Shown one piece after another: positions 12,480 through 25,845 of a DNA stretch of 64,000 nucleotides. Source of the stretch: Misgurnus anguillicaudatus (lineage: Eukaryota > Chordata > Actinopteri > Cypriniformes > Cobitidae); assembly GCF_027580225.2 (NCBI RefSeq), contig NC_073352.2, forward strand, positions 2,730,501 to 2,794,500. Direction: 5' to 3'. Within the stretch, counting starts at the first letter, position 1. Each line of letters opens with the position of its first letter. The position numbers and the translations under genes were made by a program. Under the pieces are notes generated by a model, which made no database searches, had not been told where the DNA came from, and saw only the letters and a program-made list of their open reading frames with translations.

Positions 12480-15400
12480 TGCCTACGCAAATCCAGTAGG
12501 TTGTTCATTTTATTACTGTTCCTATGTGTCCTGAAGCAGTCTTCCTAGCTGATGTGGGCTTAAGATTTCTGCTGGACATTTGAGATGAAATTTAAGATAG
12601 AGTTCTGGACATAACATTCAGTGCCTTCAGGCTAAATGTATTCATGTAAGTTTCAATTTAAGAAAGATTCCTGGACATAAAATTAGCAAATAATACAGCA
12701 GATGCCAACAGTGTCTTTGTGTTTTGAAAGAAGCAAAGAAATCTTCTTTAGATCTGATAGTTTTTATGTATTTGTGGGTTTAACTCTGACTGTACAAGCC
12801 AACAGTCTGAGCATAGGCAGCAATAAACAGGAGCAGATTTTGTCAGCCCGGTTTCAACTCATCCTCTGTAGTCTAGTGGTTAGAGCACTGATTCTCCCAT
12901 ATGGGAGACCTGGGTTCAAGTCCCACAGGGTTTAAGTGGAGTTCTCTACTGACAAGTAGTCACTTCTTTATCTCTGATAGAGTTTGTGGGCAGCTTATAG
13001 GCTGAAAATTCTATTTTGCCTACCCAAATCCAGTAGGTTGTTCATTTTATTACTGTTCCTATGTCTCCTGAAGCAGTCTTCCTAGCTGATGTGGGCTTAA
13101 GATTTCTGCTGGACATTTGAGATGAAATTTAAGATAGAGTTCTGGACATAACATTCAGTGCTTTCAGGCTAAATGTATTCATGTAAGTTTCAATTTAAGA
13201 AAGATTCCTGGACATAAAATTAGCAAATAATACAGCAGATGCCAACAGTGTCTTTGTGTTTTGAAAGAAGCAAACAAATCTTCTTTAGATCTGATAGTTT
13301 TTATGTATTTGTGGGTTTAACTCTGACTGTACAAGCCAACAGTCTGAGCATAGGCAGCAATAAACAGGAGCAGATTTTGTCAGCCCGGTTTCAACTCATC
13401 CTCTGTAGTCTAGTGGTTAGAGCACTGATTCTCCCATATGGGAGACCTGGGTTCAAGTCCCACAGGGTTTAAGTGGAGTTCTCTACTGACAAGTAGTCAC
13501 TTCTTTATCTCTGATAGAGTTTGTGGGCAGCTTATAGGCTGAAAATTCTATTTTGCCTACCCAAATCCAGTAGGTTGTTCATTTTATTACTGTTCCTATG
13601 TCTCCTGAAGCAGTCTTCCTAGCTGATGTGGGCTTAAGATTTCTGCTGGACATTTGAGATGAAATTTAAGATAGAGTTCTGGACATAACATTCAGTGCTT
13701 TCAGGCTAAATGTATTCATGTAAGTTTCAATTTAAGAAAGATTCCTGGACCTAAAATTAGCAAATAATACAGCAGATGCCAACAGTGTCTTTGTGTTTTG
13801 AAAGAAGCAAAGAAATCTTCTTTAGATCTGATAGTTTTTATGTATTTGTGGGTTTAACTCTGACTGTACAAGCCAACAGTCTGAGCATAGGCAGCAATAA
13901 ACAGGAGCAGATTTTGTCAGCCCGGTTTCAACTCATCCTCTGTAGTCTAGTGGTTAGAGCACTGATTCTCCCATATGGGAGACCTGGGTTCAAGTCCCAC
14001 AGGGTTTAAGTGGAGTTCTCTACTGACAAGTAGTCACTTCTTTATCTCTGATAGAGTTTGTGGGCAGCTTATAGGCTGAAAATTCTATTTTGCCTACCCA
14101 AATCCAGTAGGTTGTTCATTTTATTACTGTTCCTATGTCTCCTGAAGCAGTCTTCCTAGCTGATGTGGGCTTAAGATTTCTGCTGGACATTTGAGATGAA
14201 ATTTAAGATAGAGTTCTGGACATAACATTCAGTGCTTTCAGGCTAAATGTATTCATGTAAGTTTCAATTTAAGAAAGATTCCTGGACCTAAAATTAGCAA
14301 ATAATACAGCAGATGCCAACAGTGTCTTTGTGTTTTGAAAGAAGCAAAGAAATCTTCTTTAGATCTGATAGTTTTTATGTATTTGTGGGTTTAACTCTGA
14401 CTGTACAAGCCAACAATCTGAGCCTAGGCAGCAATAAACAGGAGCAGATTTTGTCAGCCCGGCTTCAACTCATCCTCTGTAGTCTAGTGGTTAGAGCACT
14501 GATTCTCCCATATGGGAGACCTGGGTTCAAGTCCCACAAGGTTTAAGTGGAGTTCTCTACTGACAAGTAGTCACTTCTTTATCTCTGATAGAGTTTGTGG
14601 GCAGCTTATTGCCTGCAAATTCTATTTTGCCTACGTAAATCCAGTAGGTTGTTCATTTTATTACTGTTCCTATGTCTCCTGAAGCAGTCTTCCTAGCTGA
14701 TGTGGGCTTAATATTTCTGCTGGACATTTGAGATGAAATTTAAGATAGAGTTCTGGACATAACATTCAGTGCTTTCAGGCTAAATGTATTCATGTAAGTT
14801 TCAATTTAAGAAAGATTCCTGGACATAAAATTAGCAAATAATACAGCAGATGCCAACAGTGTCTTTGTGTTTTGAAAGAAGCAAACAAATCTTCTTTAGA
14901 TCTGATAGTTTTTATGTATTTGTGGGTTTAACTCTGACTGTACAAGCCAACAGTCTGAGCATAGGCAGCAATAAACAGGAGCAGATTTTGTCAGCCCGGT
15001 TTCAACTCATCCTCTGTAGTCTAGTGGTTAGAGCACTGATTCTCCCATATGGGAGACCTGGGTTCAAGTCCCACAGGGTTTAAGTGGAGTTCTCTACTGA
15101 CAAGTAGTCACTTCTTTATCTCTGATAGAGTTTGTGGGCAGCTTATAGGCTGCAAATTCTATTTTGCCTACCCAAATCCAGTAGGTTGTTCATTTTATTA
15201 CTGTTCCTATGTCTCCTGAAGCAGTCTTCCTAGCTGATGTGGGCTTAAGATTTCTGCTGGACATTTGAGATGAAATTTAAGATAGAGTTCTGGACATAAC
15301 ATTCAGTGCCTTCAGGCTAAATGTATTCATGTAAGTTTCAATTTAAGAAAGATTCCTGGACATAAAATTAGCAAATAATACAGCAGATGCCAACAGTGTC

Positions 15401-15660
15401 TTTGTGTTTTGAAAGAAGCAAAGAAATCTTCTTTAGATCTGATAGTTTTTATGTATTTGTGGGTTTAACTCTGACTGTACAAGCCAACAATCTGAGCCTA
15501 GGCAGCAATAAACAGGAGCAGATTTTGTCAGCCCGGCTTCAACTCATCCTCTGTAGTCTAGTGGTTAGAGCACTGATTCTCCCATATGGGAGACCTGGGT
15601 TCAAGTCCCACAGGGTTTAAGTGGAGTTCTCTACTGACAAGTAGTCACTTCTTTATCTCT
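12480..15660 (+). repeat. Six-monomer duplicated block, copy 1 (offset 14 monomers)
   Basis: The partner is 19998-23178 (7518 bp). Shared marks in order are CCTACGCAAATCC, TATGTGTCC, GTGCCTTCAGG, two monomers with TATAGGCTGAAAATTC, an ACAAGG tRNA-like end, CCTACGTAAATCC (14630 and 22148) and TTAATATTTCTG (14708 and 22226). Similarity ends where 15684 has TATTGCC and the partner has TATAGGC. Confidence 0.85.
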
Positions 15661-16350
15661 GATAGAGTTTGTGGGCAGCTTATTGCCTGCAAATTCTATT
15701 TTGCCTACCCAAATCCAGTAGGTTGTTCATTTTATTACTGTTCCTATGTCTCCTGAAGCAGTCTTCCTAGCTGATGTGGGCTTAAGATTTCTGCTGGACA
15801 TTTGAGATGAAATTTAAGATAGAGTTCTGGACATAACATTCAGTGCTTTCAGGCTAAATGTATTCATGTAAGTTTCAATTTAAGAAAGATTCCTGGACAT
15901 AAAAATAGCAAATAATACAGCAGATGCCAACAGTGTCTTTGTGTTTTGAAAGAAGCAAACAAATCTTCTTTAGATCTGATAGTTTTTATGTATTTGTGGG
16001 TTTAACTCTGACTGTACAAGCCAACAGTCTGAGCATAGGCAGCAATAAACAGGAGCAGATTTTGTCAGTCCGGCTTCAACTCATCCTCTGTAGTCTAGTG
16101 GTTAGAGCATTGATTCTCCCATATGGGAGACCTGGGTTCAAGTCCCACAGGGTTTAAGTGGAGTTCTCTACTGAGAAGTAGTCACTTCTTTATCTCTGAT
16201 AGAGTTTGTGGGCAGCTTATAGCCTGCAAATTCTATTTTGCCTACGCAAATCCAGTAGGTTGTTCATTTTATTACTGTTCCTATGTGTCCTGAAGCAGTC
16301 TTCCTAGCTGATGTGGGCTTAAGATTTCTGCTGGACATTTGAGATGAAAT
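14300..16350 (+). repeat. Four-monomer duplicated block, copy 1 (offset 5 monomers)
   Basis: The partner is 16985-19035 (2685 bp). Shared marks include the ACAAGG tRNA-like end, CCTACGTAAATCC, TTAATATTTCTG, CATAAAAATAGC (15898 and 18583), CAGTCCGGC, ACTGAGAAGTAG (16171 and 18856) and CCTACGCAAATCC. GAGCATTGATTC at 16107 is private to this copy. Confidence 0.82.
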
Positions 16351-16984
16351 TTAAGATAGAGTTCTGGACATAACATTCAGTGCTTTCAGGCTAAATGTAT
16401 TCATGTAAGTTTCAATTTAAGAAAGATTCCTGGACATAAAATTAGCAAATAATACAGCAGATGCCAACAGTGTCTTTGTGTTTTGAAAGAAGCAAACAAA
16501 TCTTCTTTAGATCTGATAGTTTTTATGTATTTGTGGGTTTAACTCTGACTGTACAAGCCAACAGTCTGAGCATAGGCAGCAATAAACAGGAGCAGATTTT
16601 GTCAGCCCGGTTTCAACTCATCCTCTGTAGTCTAGTGGTTAGAGCACTGATTCTCCCATATGGGAGACCTGGGTTCAAGTCCCACAGGGTTTAAGTGGAG
16701 TTCTCTACTGACAAGTAGTCACTTCTTTATCTCTGATAGAGTTTGTGGGCAGCTTATAGGCTGAAAATTCTATTTTGCCTACCCAAATCCAGTAGGTTGT
16801 TCATTTTATTACTGTTCCTATGTCTCCTGAAGCAGTCTTCCTAGCTGATGTGGGCTTAAGATTTCTGCTGGACATTTGAGATGAAATTTAAGATAGAGTT
16901 CTGGACATAACATTCAGTGCTTTCAGGCTAAATGTATTCATGTAAGTTTCAATTTAAGAAAGATTCCTGGACCTAAAATTAGCA

Positions 16985-19035
16985 AATAATACAGCAGATG
17001 CCAACAGTGTCTTTGTGTTTTGAAAGAAGCAAAGAAATCTTCTTTAGATCTGATAGTTTTTATGTATTTGTGGGTTTAACTCTGACTGTACAAGCCAACA
17101 ATCTGAGCCTGGGCAGCAATAAACAGGAGCAGATTTTGTCAGCCCGGCTTCAACTCATTCTCTGTAGTCTAGTGGTTAGAGCACTGATTCTCCCATATGG
17201 GAGACCTGGGTTCAAGTCCCACAAGGTTTAAGTGGAGTTCTCTACTGACAAGTAGTCACTTCTTTATCTCTGATAGAGTTTGTGGGCAGCTTATTGCCTG
17301 CAAATTCTATTTTGCCTACGTAAATCCAGTAGGTTGTTCATTTTATTACTGTTCCTATGTCTCCTGAAGCAGTCTTCCTAGCTGATGTGGGCTTAATATT
17401 TCTGCTGGACATTTGAGATGAAATTTAAGATAGAGTTCTGGACATAACATTCAGTGCTTTCAGGCTAAATGTATTCATGTAAGTTTCAATTTAAGAAAGA
17501 TTCCTGGACATAAAATTAGCAAATAATACAGCAGATGCCAACAGTGTCTTTGTGTTTTGAAAGAAGCAAACAAATCTTCTTTAGATCTGATAGTTTTTAT
17601 GTATTTGTGGGTTTAACTCTGACTGTACAAGCCAACAGTCTGAGCATAGGCAGCAATAAACAGGAGCAGATTTTGTCAGCCCGGTTTCAACTCATCCTCT
17701 GTAGTCTAGTGGTTAGAGCACTGATTCTCCCATATGGGAGACCTGGGTTCAAGTCCCACAGGGTTTAAGTGGAGTTCTCTACTGACAAGTAGTCACTTCT
17801 TTATCTCTGATAGAGTTTGTGGGCAGCTTATAGGCTGCAAATTCTATTTTGCCTACCCAAATCCAGTAGGTTGTTCATTTTATTACTGTTCCTATGTCTC
17901 CTGAAGCAGTCTTCCTAGCTGATGTGGGCTTAAGATTTCTGCTGGACATTTGAGATGAAATTTAAGATAGAGTTCTGGACATAACATTCAGTGCCTTCAG
18001 GCTAAATGTATTCATGTAAGTTTCAATTTAAGAAAGATTCCTGGACATAAAATTAGCAAATAATACAGCAGATGCCAACAGTGTCTTTGTGTTTTGAAAG
18101 AAGCAAAGAAATCTTCTTTAGATCTGATAGTTTTTATGTATTTGTGGGTTTAACTCTGACTGTACAAGCCAACAATCTGAGCCTAGGCAGCAATAAACAG
18201 GAGCAGATTTTGTCAGCCCGGCTTCAACTCATCCTCTGTAGTCTAGTGGTTAGAGCACTGATTCTCCCATATGGGAGACCTGGGTTCAAGTCCCACAGGG
18301 TTTAAGTGGAGTTCTCTACTGACAAGTAGTCACTTCTTTATCTCTGATAGAGTTTGTGGGCAGCTTATTGCCTGCAAATTCTATTTTGCCTACCCAAATC
18401 CAGTAGGTTGTTCATTTTATTACTGTTCCTATGTCTCCTGAAGCAGTCTTCCTAGCTGATGTGGGCTTAAGATTTCTGCTGGACATTTGAGATGAAATTT
18501 AAGATAGAGTTCTGGACATAACATTCAGTGCTTTCAGGCTAAATGTATTCATGTAAGTTTCAATTTAAGAAAGATTCCTGGACATAAAAATAGCAAATAA
18601 TACAGCAGATGCCAACAGTGTCTTTGTGTTTTGAAAGAAGCAAACAAATCTTCTTTAGATCTGATAGTTTTTATGTATTTGTGGGTTTAACTCTGACTGT
18701 ACAAGCCAACAGTCTGAGCATAGGCAGCAATAAACAGGAGCAGATTTTGTCAGTCCGGCTTCAACTCATCCTCTGTAGTCTAGTGGTTAGAGCACTGATT
18801 CTCCCATATGGGAGACCTGGGTTCAAGTCCCACAGGGTTTAAGTGGAGTTCTCTACTGAGAAGTAGTCACTTCTTTATCTCTGATAGAGTTTGTGGGCAG
18901 CTTATAGCCTGCAAATTCTATTTTGCCTACGCAAATCCAGTAGGTTGTTCATTTTATTACTGTTCCTATGTGTCCTGAAGCAGTCTTCCTAGCTGATGTG
19001 GGCTTAAGATTTCTGCTGGACATTTGAGATGAAAT
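16985..19035 (+). repeat. Four-monomer duplicated block, copy 2
   Basis: The partner of 14300-16350, with private GCCTGGGCAG near 17108 and TTCTCTG at the tRNA-like start 17158. Because copy 1 overlaps the 14-monomer duplication, the duplications are nested and happened in more than one round. Confidence 0.82.
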
Positions 19036-19305
19036 TTAAGATAGAGTTCTGGACATAACATTCAGTGCCTTCAGGCTAAATGTATTCATGTAAGTTTCAA
19101 TTTAAGAAAGATTCCTGGACATAAAATTAGCAAATAATACAGCAGATGCCAACAGTGTCTTTGTGTTTTGAAAGAAGCAAAGAAATCTTCTTTAGATCTG
19201 ATAGTTTTTATGTATTTGTGGGTTTAACTCTGACTGTACAAGCCAACAGTCTGAGCATAGGCAGCAATAAACAGGAGCAGATTTTGTCAGCCCGGCTTCA
19301 ACTCA

Positions 19306-19377
19306 TCCTCTGTAGTCTAGTGGTTAGCGCACTGATTCTCCCATATGGGAGACCTGGGTTCAAGTCCCACAGGGTTT
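19306..19377 (+). pseudogene. tRNA-like copy with a D-arm change
   Basis: GGTTAGCGCAC replaces GGTTAGAGCAC (A to C at 19328), which creates a rare CpG. The TCTA/TAGA pairing available in the D region is reduced. A and B boxes are intact. Confidence 0.75.
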
Positions 19378-19997
19378 AAGTGGAGTTCTCTACTGACAAG
19401 TAGTCACTTCTTTATCTCTGATAGAGTTTGTGGGCAGCTTATTGCCTGCAAATTCTATTTTGCCTACCCAAATCCAGTAGGTTGTTCATTTTATTACTGT
19501 TCCTATGTCTCCTGAAGCAGTCTTCCTAGCTGATGTGGGCTTAAGATTTCTGCTGGACATTTGAGATGAAATTTAAGATAGAGTTCTGGACATAACATTC
19601 AGTGCTTTCAGGCTAAATGTATTCATGTAAGTTTCAATTTAAGAAAGATTCCTGGACATAAAAATAGCAAATAATACAGCAGATGCCAACAGTGTCTTTG
19701 TGTTTTGAAAGAAGCAAACAAATCTTCTTTAGATCTGATAGTTTTTATGTATTTGTGGGTTTAACTCTGACTGTACAAGCCAACAGTCTGAGCATAGGCA
19801 GCAATAAACAGGAGCAGATTTTGTCAGTCCGGCTTCAACTCATCCTCTGTAGTCTAGTGGTTAGAGCACTGATTCTCCCATATGGGAGACCTGGGTTCAA
19901 GTCCCACAGGGTTTAAGTGGAGTTCTCTACTGAGAAGTAGTCACTTCTTTATGTCTGATAGGGTTTGTGGGCAGCTTATAGCCTGCAAATTCTATTT

Positions 19998-22900
19998 TGC
20001 CTACGCAAATCCAGTAGGTTGTTCATTTTATTACTGTTCCTATGTGTCCTGAAGCAGTCTTCCTAGCTGATGTGGGCTTAAGATTTCTGCTGGACATTTG
20101 AGATGAAATTTAAGATAGAGTTCTGGACATAACATTCAGTGCCTTCAGGCTAAATGTATTCATGTAAGTTTCAATTTAAGAAAGATTCCTGGACATAAAA
20201 TTAGCAAATAATACAGCAGATGCCAACAGTGTCTTTGTGTTTTGAAAGAAGCAAAGAAATCTTCTTTAGATCTGATAGTTTTTATGTATTTGTGGGTTTA
20301 ACTCTGACTGTACAAGCCAACAGTCTGAGCATAGGCAGCAATAAACAGGAGCAGATTTTGTCAGCCCGGTTTCAACTCATCCTCTGTAGTCTAGTGGTTA
20401 GAGCACTGATTCTCCCATATGGGAGACCTGGGTTCAAGTCCCACAGGGTTTAAGTGGAGTTCTCTACTGACAAGTAGTCACTTCTTTATCTCTGATAGAG
20501 TTTGTGGGCAGCTTATAGGCTGAAAATTCTATTTTGCCTACCCAAATCCAGTAGGTTGTTCATTTTATTACTGTTCCTATGTCTCCTGAAGCAGTCTTCC
20601 TAGCTGATGTGGGCTTAAGATTTCTGCTGGACATTTGAGATGAAATTTAAGATAGAGTTCTGGACATAACATTCAGTGCTTTCAGGCTAAATGTATTCAT
20701 GTAAGTTTCAATTTAAGAAAGATTCCTGGACATAAAATTAGCAAATAATACAGCAGATGCCAACAGTGTCTTTGTGTTTTGAAAGAAGCAAACAAATCTT
20801 CTTTAGATCTGATAGTTTTTATGTATTTGTGGGTTTAACTCTGACTGTACAAGCCAACAGTCTGAGCATAGGCAGCAATAAACAGGAGCAGATTTTGTCA
20901 GCCCGGTTTCAACTCATCCTCTGTAGTCTAGTGGTTAGAGCACTGATTCTCCCATATGGGAGACCTGGGTTCAAGTCCCACAGGGTTTAAGTGGAGTTCT
21001 CTACTGACAAGTAGTCACTTCTTTATCTCTGATAGAGTTTGTGGGCAGCTTATAGGCTGAAAATTCTATTTTGCCTACCCAAATCCAGTAGGTTGTTCAT
21101 TTTATTACTGTTCCTATGTCTCCTGAAGCAGTCTTCCTAGCTGATGTGGGCTTAAGATTTCTGCTGGACATTTGAGATGAAATTTAAGATAGAGTTCTGG
21201 ACATAACATTCAGTGCTTTCAGGCTAAATGTATTCATGTAAGTTTCAATTTAAGAAAGATTCCTGGACCTAAAATTAGCAAATAATACAGCAGATGCCAA
21301 CAGTGTCTTTGTGTTTTGAAAGAAGCAAAGAAATCTTCTTTAGATCTGATAGTTTTTATGTATTTGTGGGTTTAACTCTGACTGTACAAGCCAACAGTCT
21401 GAGCATAGGCAGCAATAAACAGGAGCAGATTTTGTCAGCCCGGTTTCAACTCATCCTCTGTAGTCTAGTGGTTAGAGCACTGATTCTCCCATATGGGAGA
21501 CCTGGGTTCAAGTCCCACAGGGTTTAAGTGGAGTTCTCTACTGACAAGTAGTCACTTCTTTATCTCTGATAGAGTTTGTGGGCAGCTTATAGGCTGAAAA
21601 TTCTATTTTGCCTACCCAAATCCAGTAGGTTGTTCATTTTATTACTGTTCCTATGTCTCCTGAAGCAGTCTTCCTAGCTGATGTGGGCTTAAGATTTCTG
21701 CTGGACATTTGAGATGAAATTTAAGATAGAGTTCTGGACATAACATTCAGTGCTTTCAGGCTAAATGTATTCATGTAAGTTTCAATTTAAGAAAGATTCC
21801 TGGACCTAAAATTAGCAAATAATACAGCAGATGCCAACAGTGTCTTTGTGTTTTGAAAGAAGCAAAGAAATCTTCTTTAGATCTGATAGTTTTTATGTAT
21901 TTGTGGGTTTAACTCTGACTGTACAAGCCAACAATCTGAGCCTAGGCAGCAATAAACAGGAGCAGATTTTGTCAGCCCGGCTTCAACTCATCCTCTGTAG
22001 TCTAGTGGTTAGAGCACTGATTCTCCCATATGGGAGACCTGGGTTCAAGTCCCACAAGGTTTAAGTGGAGTTCTCTACTGACAAGTAGTCACTTCTTTAT
22101 CTCTGATAGAGTTTGTGGGCAGCTTATTGCCTGCAAATTCTATTTTGCCTACGTAAATCCAGTAGGTTGTTCATTTTATTACTGTTCCTATGTCTCCTGA
22201 AGCAGTCTTCCTAGCTGATGTGGGCTTAATATTTCTGCTGGACATTTGAGATGAAATTTAAGATAGAGTTCTGGACATAACATTCAGTGCTTTCAGGCTA
22301 AATGTATTCATGTAAGTTTCAATTTAAGAAAGATTCCTGGACATAAAATTAGCAAATAATACAGCAGATGCCAACAGTGTCTTTGTGTTTTGAAAGAAGC
22401 AAACAAATCTTCTTTAGATCTGATAGTTTTTATGTATTTGTGGGTTTAACTCTGACTGTACAAGCCAACAGTCTGAGCATAGGCAGCAATAAACAGGAGC
22501 AGATTTTGTCAGCCCGGTTTCAACTCATCCTCTGTAGTCTAGTGGTTAGAGCACTGATTCTCCCATATGGGAGACCTGGGTTCAAGTCCCACAGGGTTTA
22601 AGTGGAGTTCTCTACTGACAAGTAGTCACTTCTTTATCTCTGATAGAGTTTGTGGGCAGCTTATAGGCTGCAAATTCTATTTTGCCTACCCAAATCCAGT
22701 AGGTTGTTCATTTTATTACTGTTCCTATGTCTCCTGAAGCAGTCTTCCTAGCTGATGTGGGCTTAAGATTTCTGCTGGACATTTGAGATGAAATTTAAGA
22801 TAGAGTTCTGGACATAACATTCAGTGCCTTCAGGCTAAATGTATTCATGTAAGTTTCAATTTAAGAAAGATTCCTGGACATAAAATTAGCAAATAATACA

Positions 22901-23178
22901 GCAGATGCCAACAGTGTCTTTGTGTTTTGAAAGAAGCAAAGAAATCTTCTTTAGATCTGATAGTTTTTATGTATTTGTGGGTTTAACTCTGACTGTACAA
23001 GCCAACAATCTGAGCCTAGGCAGCAATAAACAGGAGCAGATTTTGTCAGCCCGGCTTCAACTCATCCTCTGTAGTCTAGTGGTTAGAGCACTGATTCTCC
23101 CATATGGGAGACCTGGGTTCAAGTCCCACAGGGTTTAAGTGGAGTTCTCTACTGACAAGTAGTCACTTCTTTATCTCT
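19998..23178 (+). repeat. Six-monomer duplicated block, copy 2
   Basis: The partner of 12480-15660. It is immediately followed by the block that is shared with 9640-12420, so this junction is a good candidate for an unequal-exchange breakpoint. Confidence 0.85.
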
Positions 23179-25845
23179 GATAGAGTTTGTGGGCAGCTTA
23201 TAGGCTGCAAATTCTATTTTGCCTACCCAAATCCAGTAGGTTGTTCATTTTATTACTGTTCCTATGTCTCCTGAAGCAGTCTTCCTAGCTGATGTGGGCT
23301 TAAGATTTCTGCTGGACATTTGAGATGAAATTTAAGATAGAGTTCTGGACATAACATTCAGTGCCTTCAGGCTAAATGTATTCATGTAAGTTTCAATTTA
23401 AGAAAGATTCCTGGACATAAAATTAGCAAATAATACAGCAGATGCCAACAGTGTCTTTGTGTTTTGAAAGAAGCAAATAAATCTTCTTTAGATCTGATAG
23501 TTTTTATGTATTTGTGGGTTTAACTCTGACTGTACAAGCCAACAATCTGAGCCTAGGCAGCAATAAACAGGAGCAGATTTTGTCAGCCCAGCTTCAACTC
23601 ATCCTCTGTAGTCTAGTGGTTAGAGCACTGATTCTCCCATATGGGAGACCTGGGTTCAAGTCCCACAGGGTTTAAGTGGAGTTCTCTACTGACAAGTAGT
23701 CACTTCTTTATCTCTGATAGAGTTTGTGGGCAGCTTATTGCCTGCAAATTCTATTTTGCCTACCCAAATCCAGTAGGTTGTTCATTTTATTACTGTTCCT
23801 ATGTCTCCTGAAGCAGTCTTCCTAGCTGATGTGGGCTTAAGATTTCTGCTGGACATTTGAGATGAAATTTAAGATAGAGTTCTGGACATAACATTCAGTG
23901 CCTTCAGGCTAAATGTATTCATGTAAGTTTCAATTTAAGAAAGATTCCTGGACATAAAATTAGCAAATAATACAGCAGATGCCAACAGTGTCTTTGTGTT
24001 TTGAAAGAAGCAAACAAATCTTCTTTAGATCTGATAGTTTTTATGTATTTGTGGGTTTAACTCTGACTGTACAAGCCAACAGTCTGAGCATAGGCAGCAA
24101 TAAACAGGAGCAGATTTAGTCAGCCTGGTTTCAATTCATCCTCTGTAGTCTAGTGGTTAGAGCACTGATTCTCCCATATGGGAGACCTGGGTTCAAGTCC
24201 CACAGAGTTTAAGTGGAGTTCTCTACTGACAAGTAGTCACTTCTTTATCTCTGATAGAGTTTGTGGGCAGCTTATAGGCTGAAAATTCTATTTTGCCTAC
24301 CCAAATCCAGTAGGTTGTTCATTTTATTACTGTTCCTATGTCTCCTGAAGCAGTCTTCCTAGCTGATGTGGGCTTAAGATTTCTGCTGGACATTTGAGAT
24401 GAAATTTAAGATAGAGTTCTGGACATAACATTCAGTGCTTTCAGGCTAAATGTATTCATGTAAGTTTCAATTTAAGAAAGATTCCTGGACCTAAAATTAG
24501 CAAATAATACAGCAGATGCCAACAGTGTCTTTGTGTTTTGAAAGAAGCAAAGAAATCTTCTTTAGATCTGATAGTTTTTATGTATTTGTGGGTTTAACTC
24601 TGACTGTACAAGCCAACAATCTGAGCCTAGGCAGCAATAAACAGGAGCAGATTTTGTCAGCCCGGCTTCAACTCATTCTCTGTAGTCTAGTGGTTAGAGC
24701 ACTGATTCTCCCATATGGGAGACCTGGGTTCAAGTCCCACAAGGTTTAAGTGGAGTTCTCTACTGACAAGTAGTCACTTCTTTATCTCTGATAGAGTTTG
24801 TGGGCAGCTTATTGCCTGCAAATTCTATTTTGCCTACCCAAATCCAGTAGGTTGTTCATTTTATTACTGTTCCTATGTCTCCTGAAGCAGTCTTCCTAGC
24901 TGATGTGGGCTTAAGATTTCTGCTGGACATTTGAGATGAAATTTAAGATAGAGTTCTGGACATAACATTCAGTGCTTTCAGGCTAAATGTATTCATGTAA
25001 GTTTCAATTTAAGAAAGATTCCTGGACATAAAATTAGCAAATAATACAGCAGATGCCAACAGTGTCTTTGTGTTTTGAAAGAAGCAAACAAATCTTCTTT
25101 AGATCTGATAGTTTTTATGTATTTGTGGGTTTAACTCTGACTGTACAAGCCAACAGTCTGAGCATAGGCAGCAATAAACAGGAGCAGATTTTGTCAGCCC
25201 AGTTTCAACTCATCCTCTGTAGTCTAGTGGTTAGAGCACTGATTCTCCCATATGGGAGACCTGGGTTCAAGTCCCACAGGGTTTAAGTGGAGTTCTCTAC
25301 TGACAAGTAGTCACTTCTTTATCTCTGATAGAGTTTGTGGGCAGCTTATAGGCTGAACATTCTATTTTGCCTACCCAAATCCAGTAGGTTGTTCATTTTA
25401 TTACTGTTCCTATGTCTCCTGAAGCAGTCTTCCTAGCTGATGTGGGCTTAAGATTTCTGCTGGACATTTGAGATGAAATTTAAGATAGAGTTCTGGACAT
25501 AACATTCAGTGCTTTCAGGCTAAATGTATTCATGTAAGTTTCAATTTAAGAAAGATTCCTGGACCTAAAATTAGCAAATAATACAGCAGATGCCAACAGT
25601 GTCTTTGTGTTTTGAAAGAAGCAAACAAATCTTCTTTAGATCTGATAGTTTTTATGTATTTGTGGGTTTAACTCTGACTGTACAAGCCAACAATCTGAGC
25701 ATAGGCAGCAATAAACAGGAGCAGATTTTGTCAGTCCGGCTTCAACTCATCCTCTGTAGTCTAGTGGTTAGAGCACTGATTCTCCCATATGGGAGACCTG
25801 GGTTCAAGTCCCACAGGGTTTAAGTGGAGTTCTCTACTGACAAGT
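23065..25845 (+). repeat. Long-range duplication, copy 2
   Basis: The partner of 9640-12420. The two stop-creating variants near 23478 and 24117 were copied together with their neighbours, which shows duplication of a multi-monomer block rather than repeated point mutation. Downstream of this copy the AAAGAAATC allele disappears from the array for about 32 kb. Confidence 0.85.
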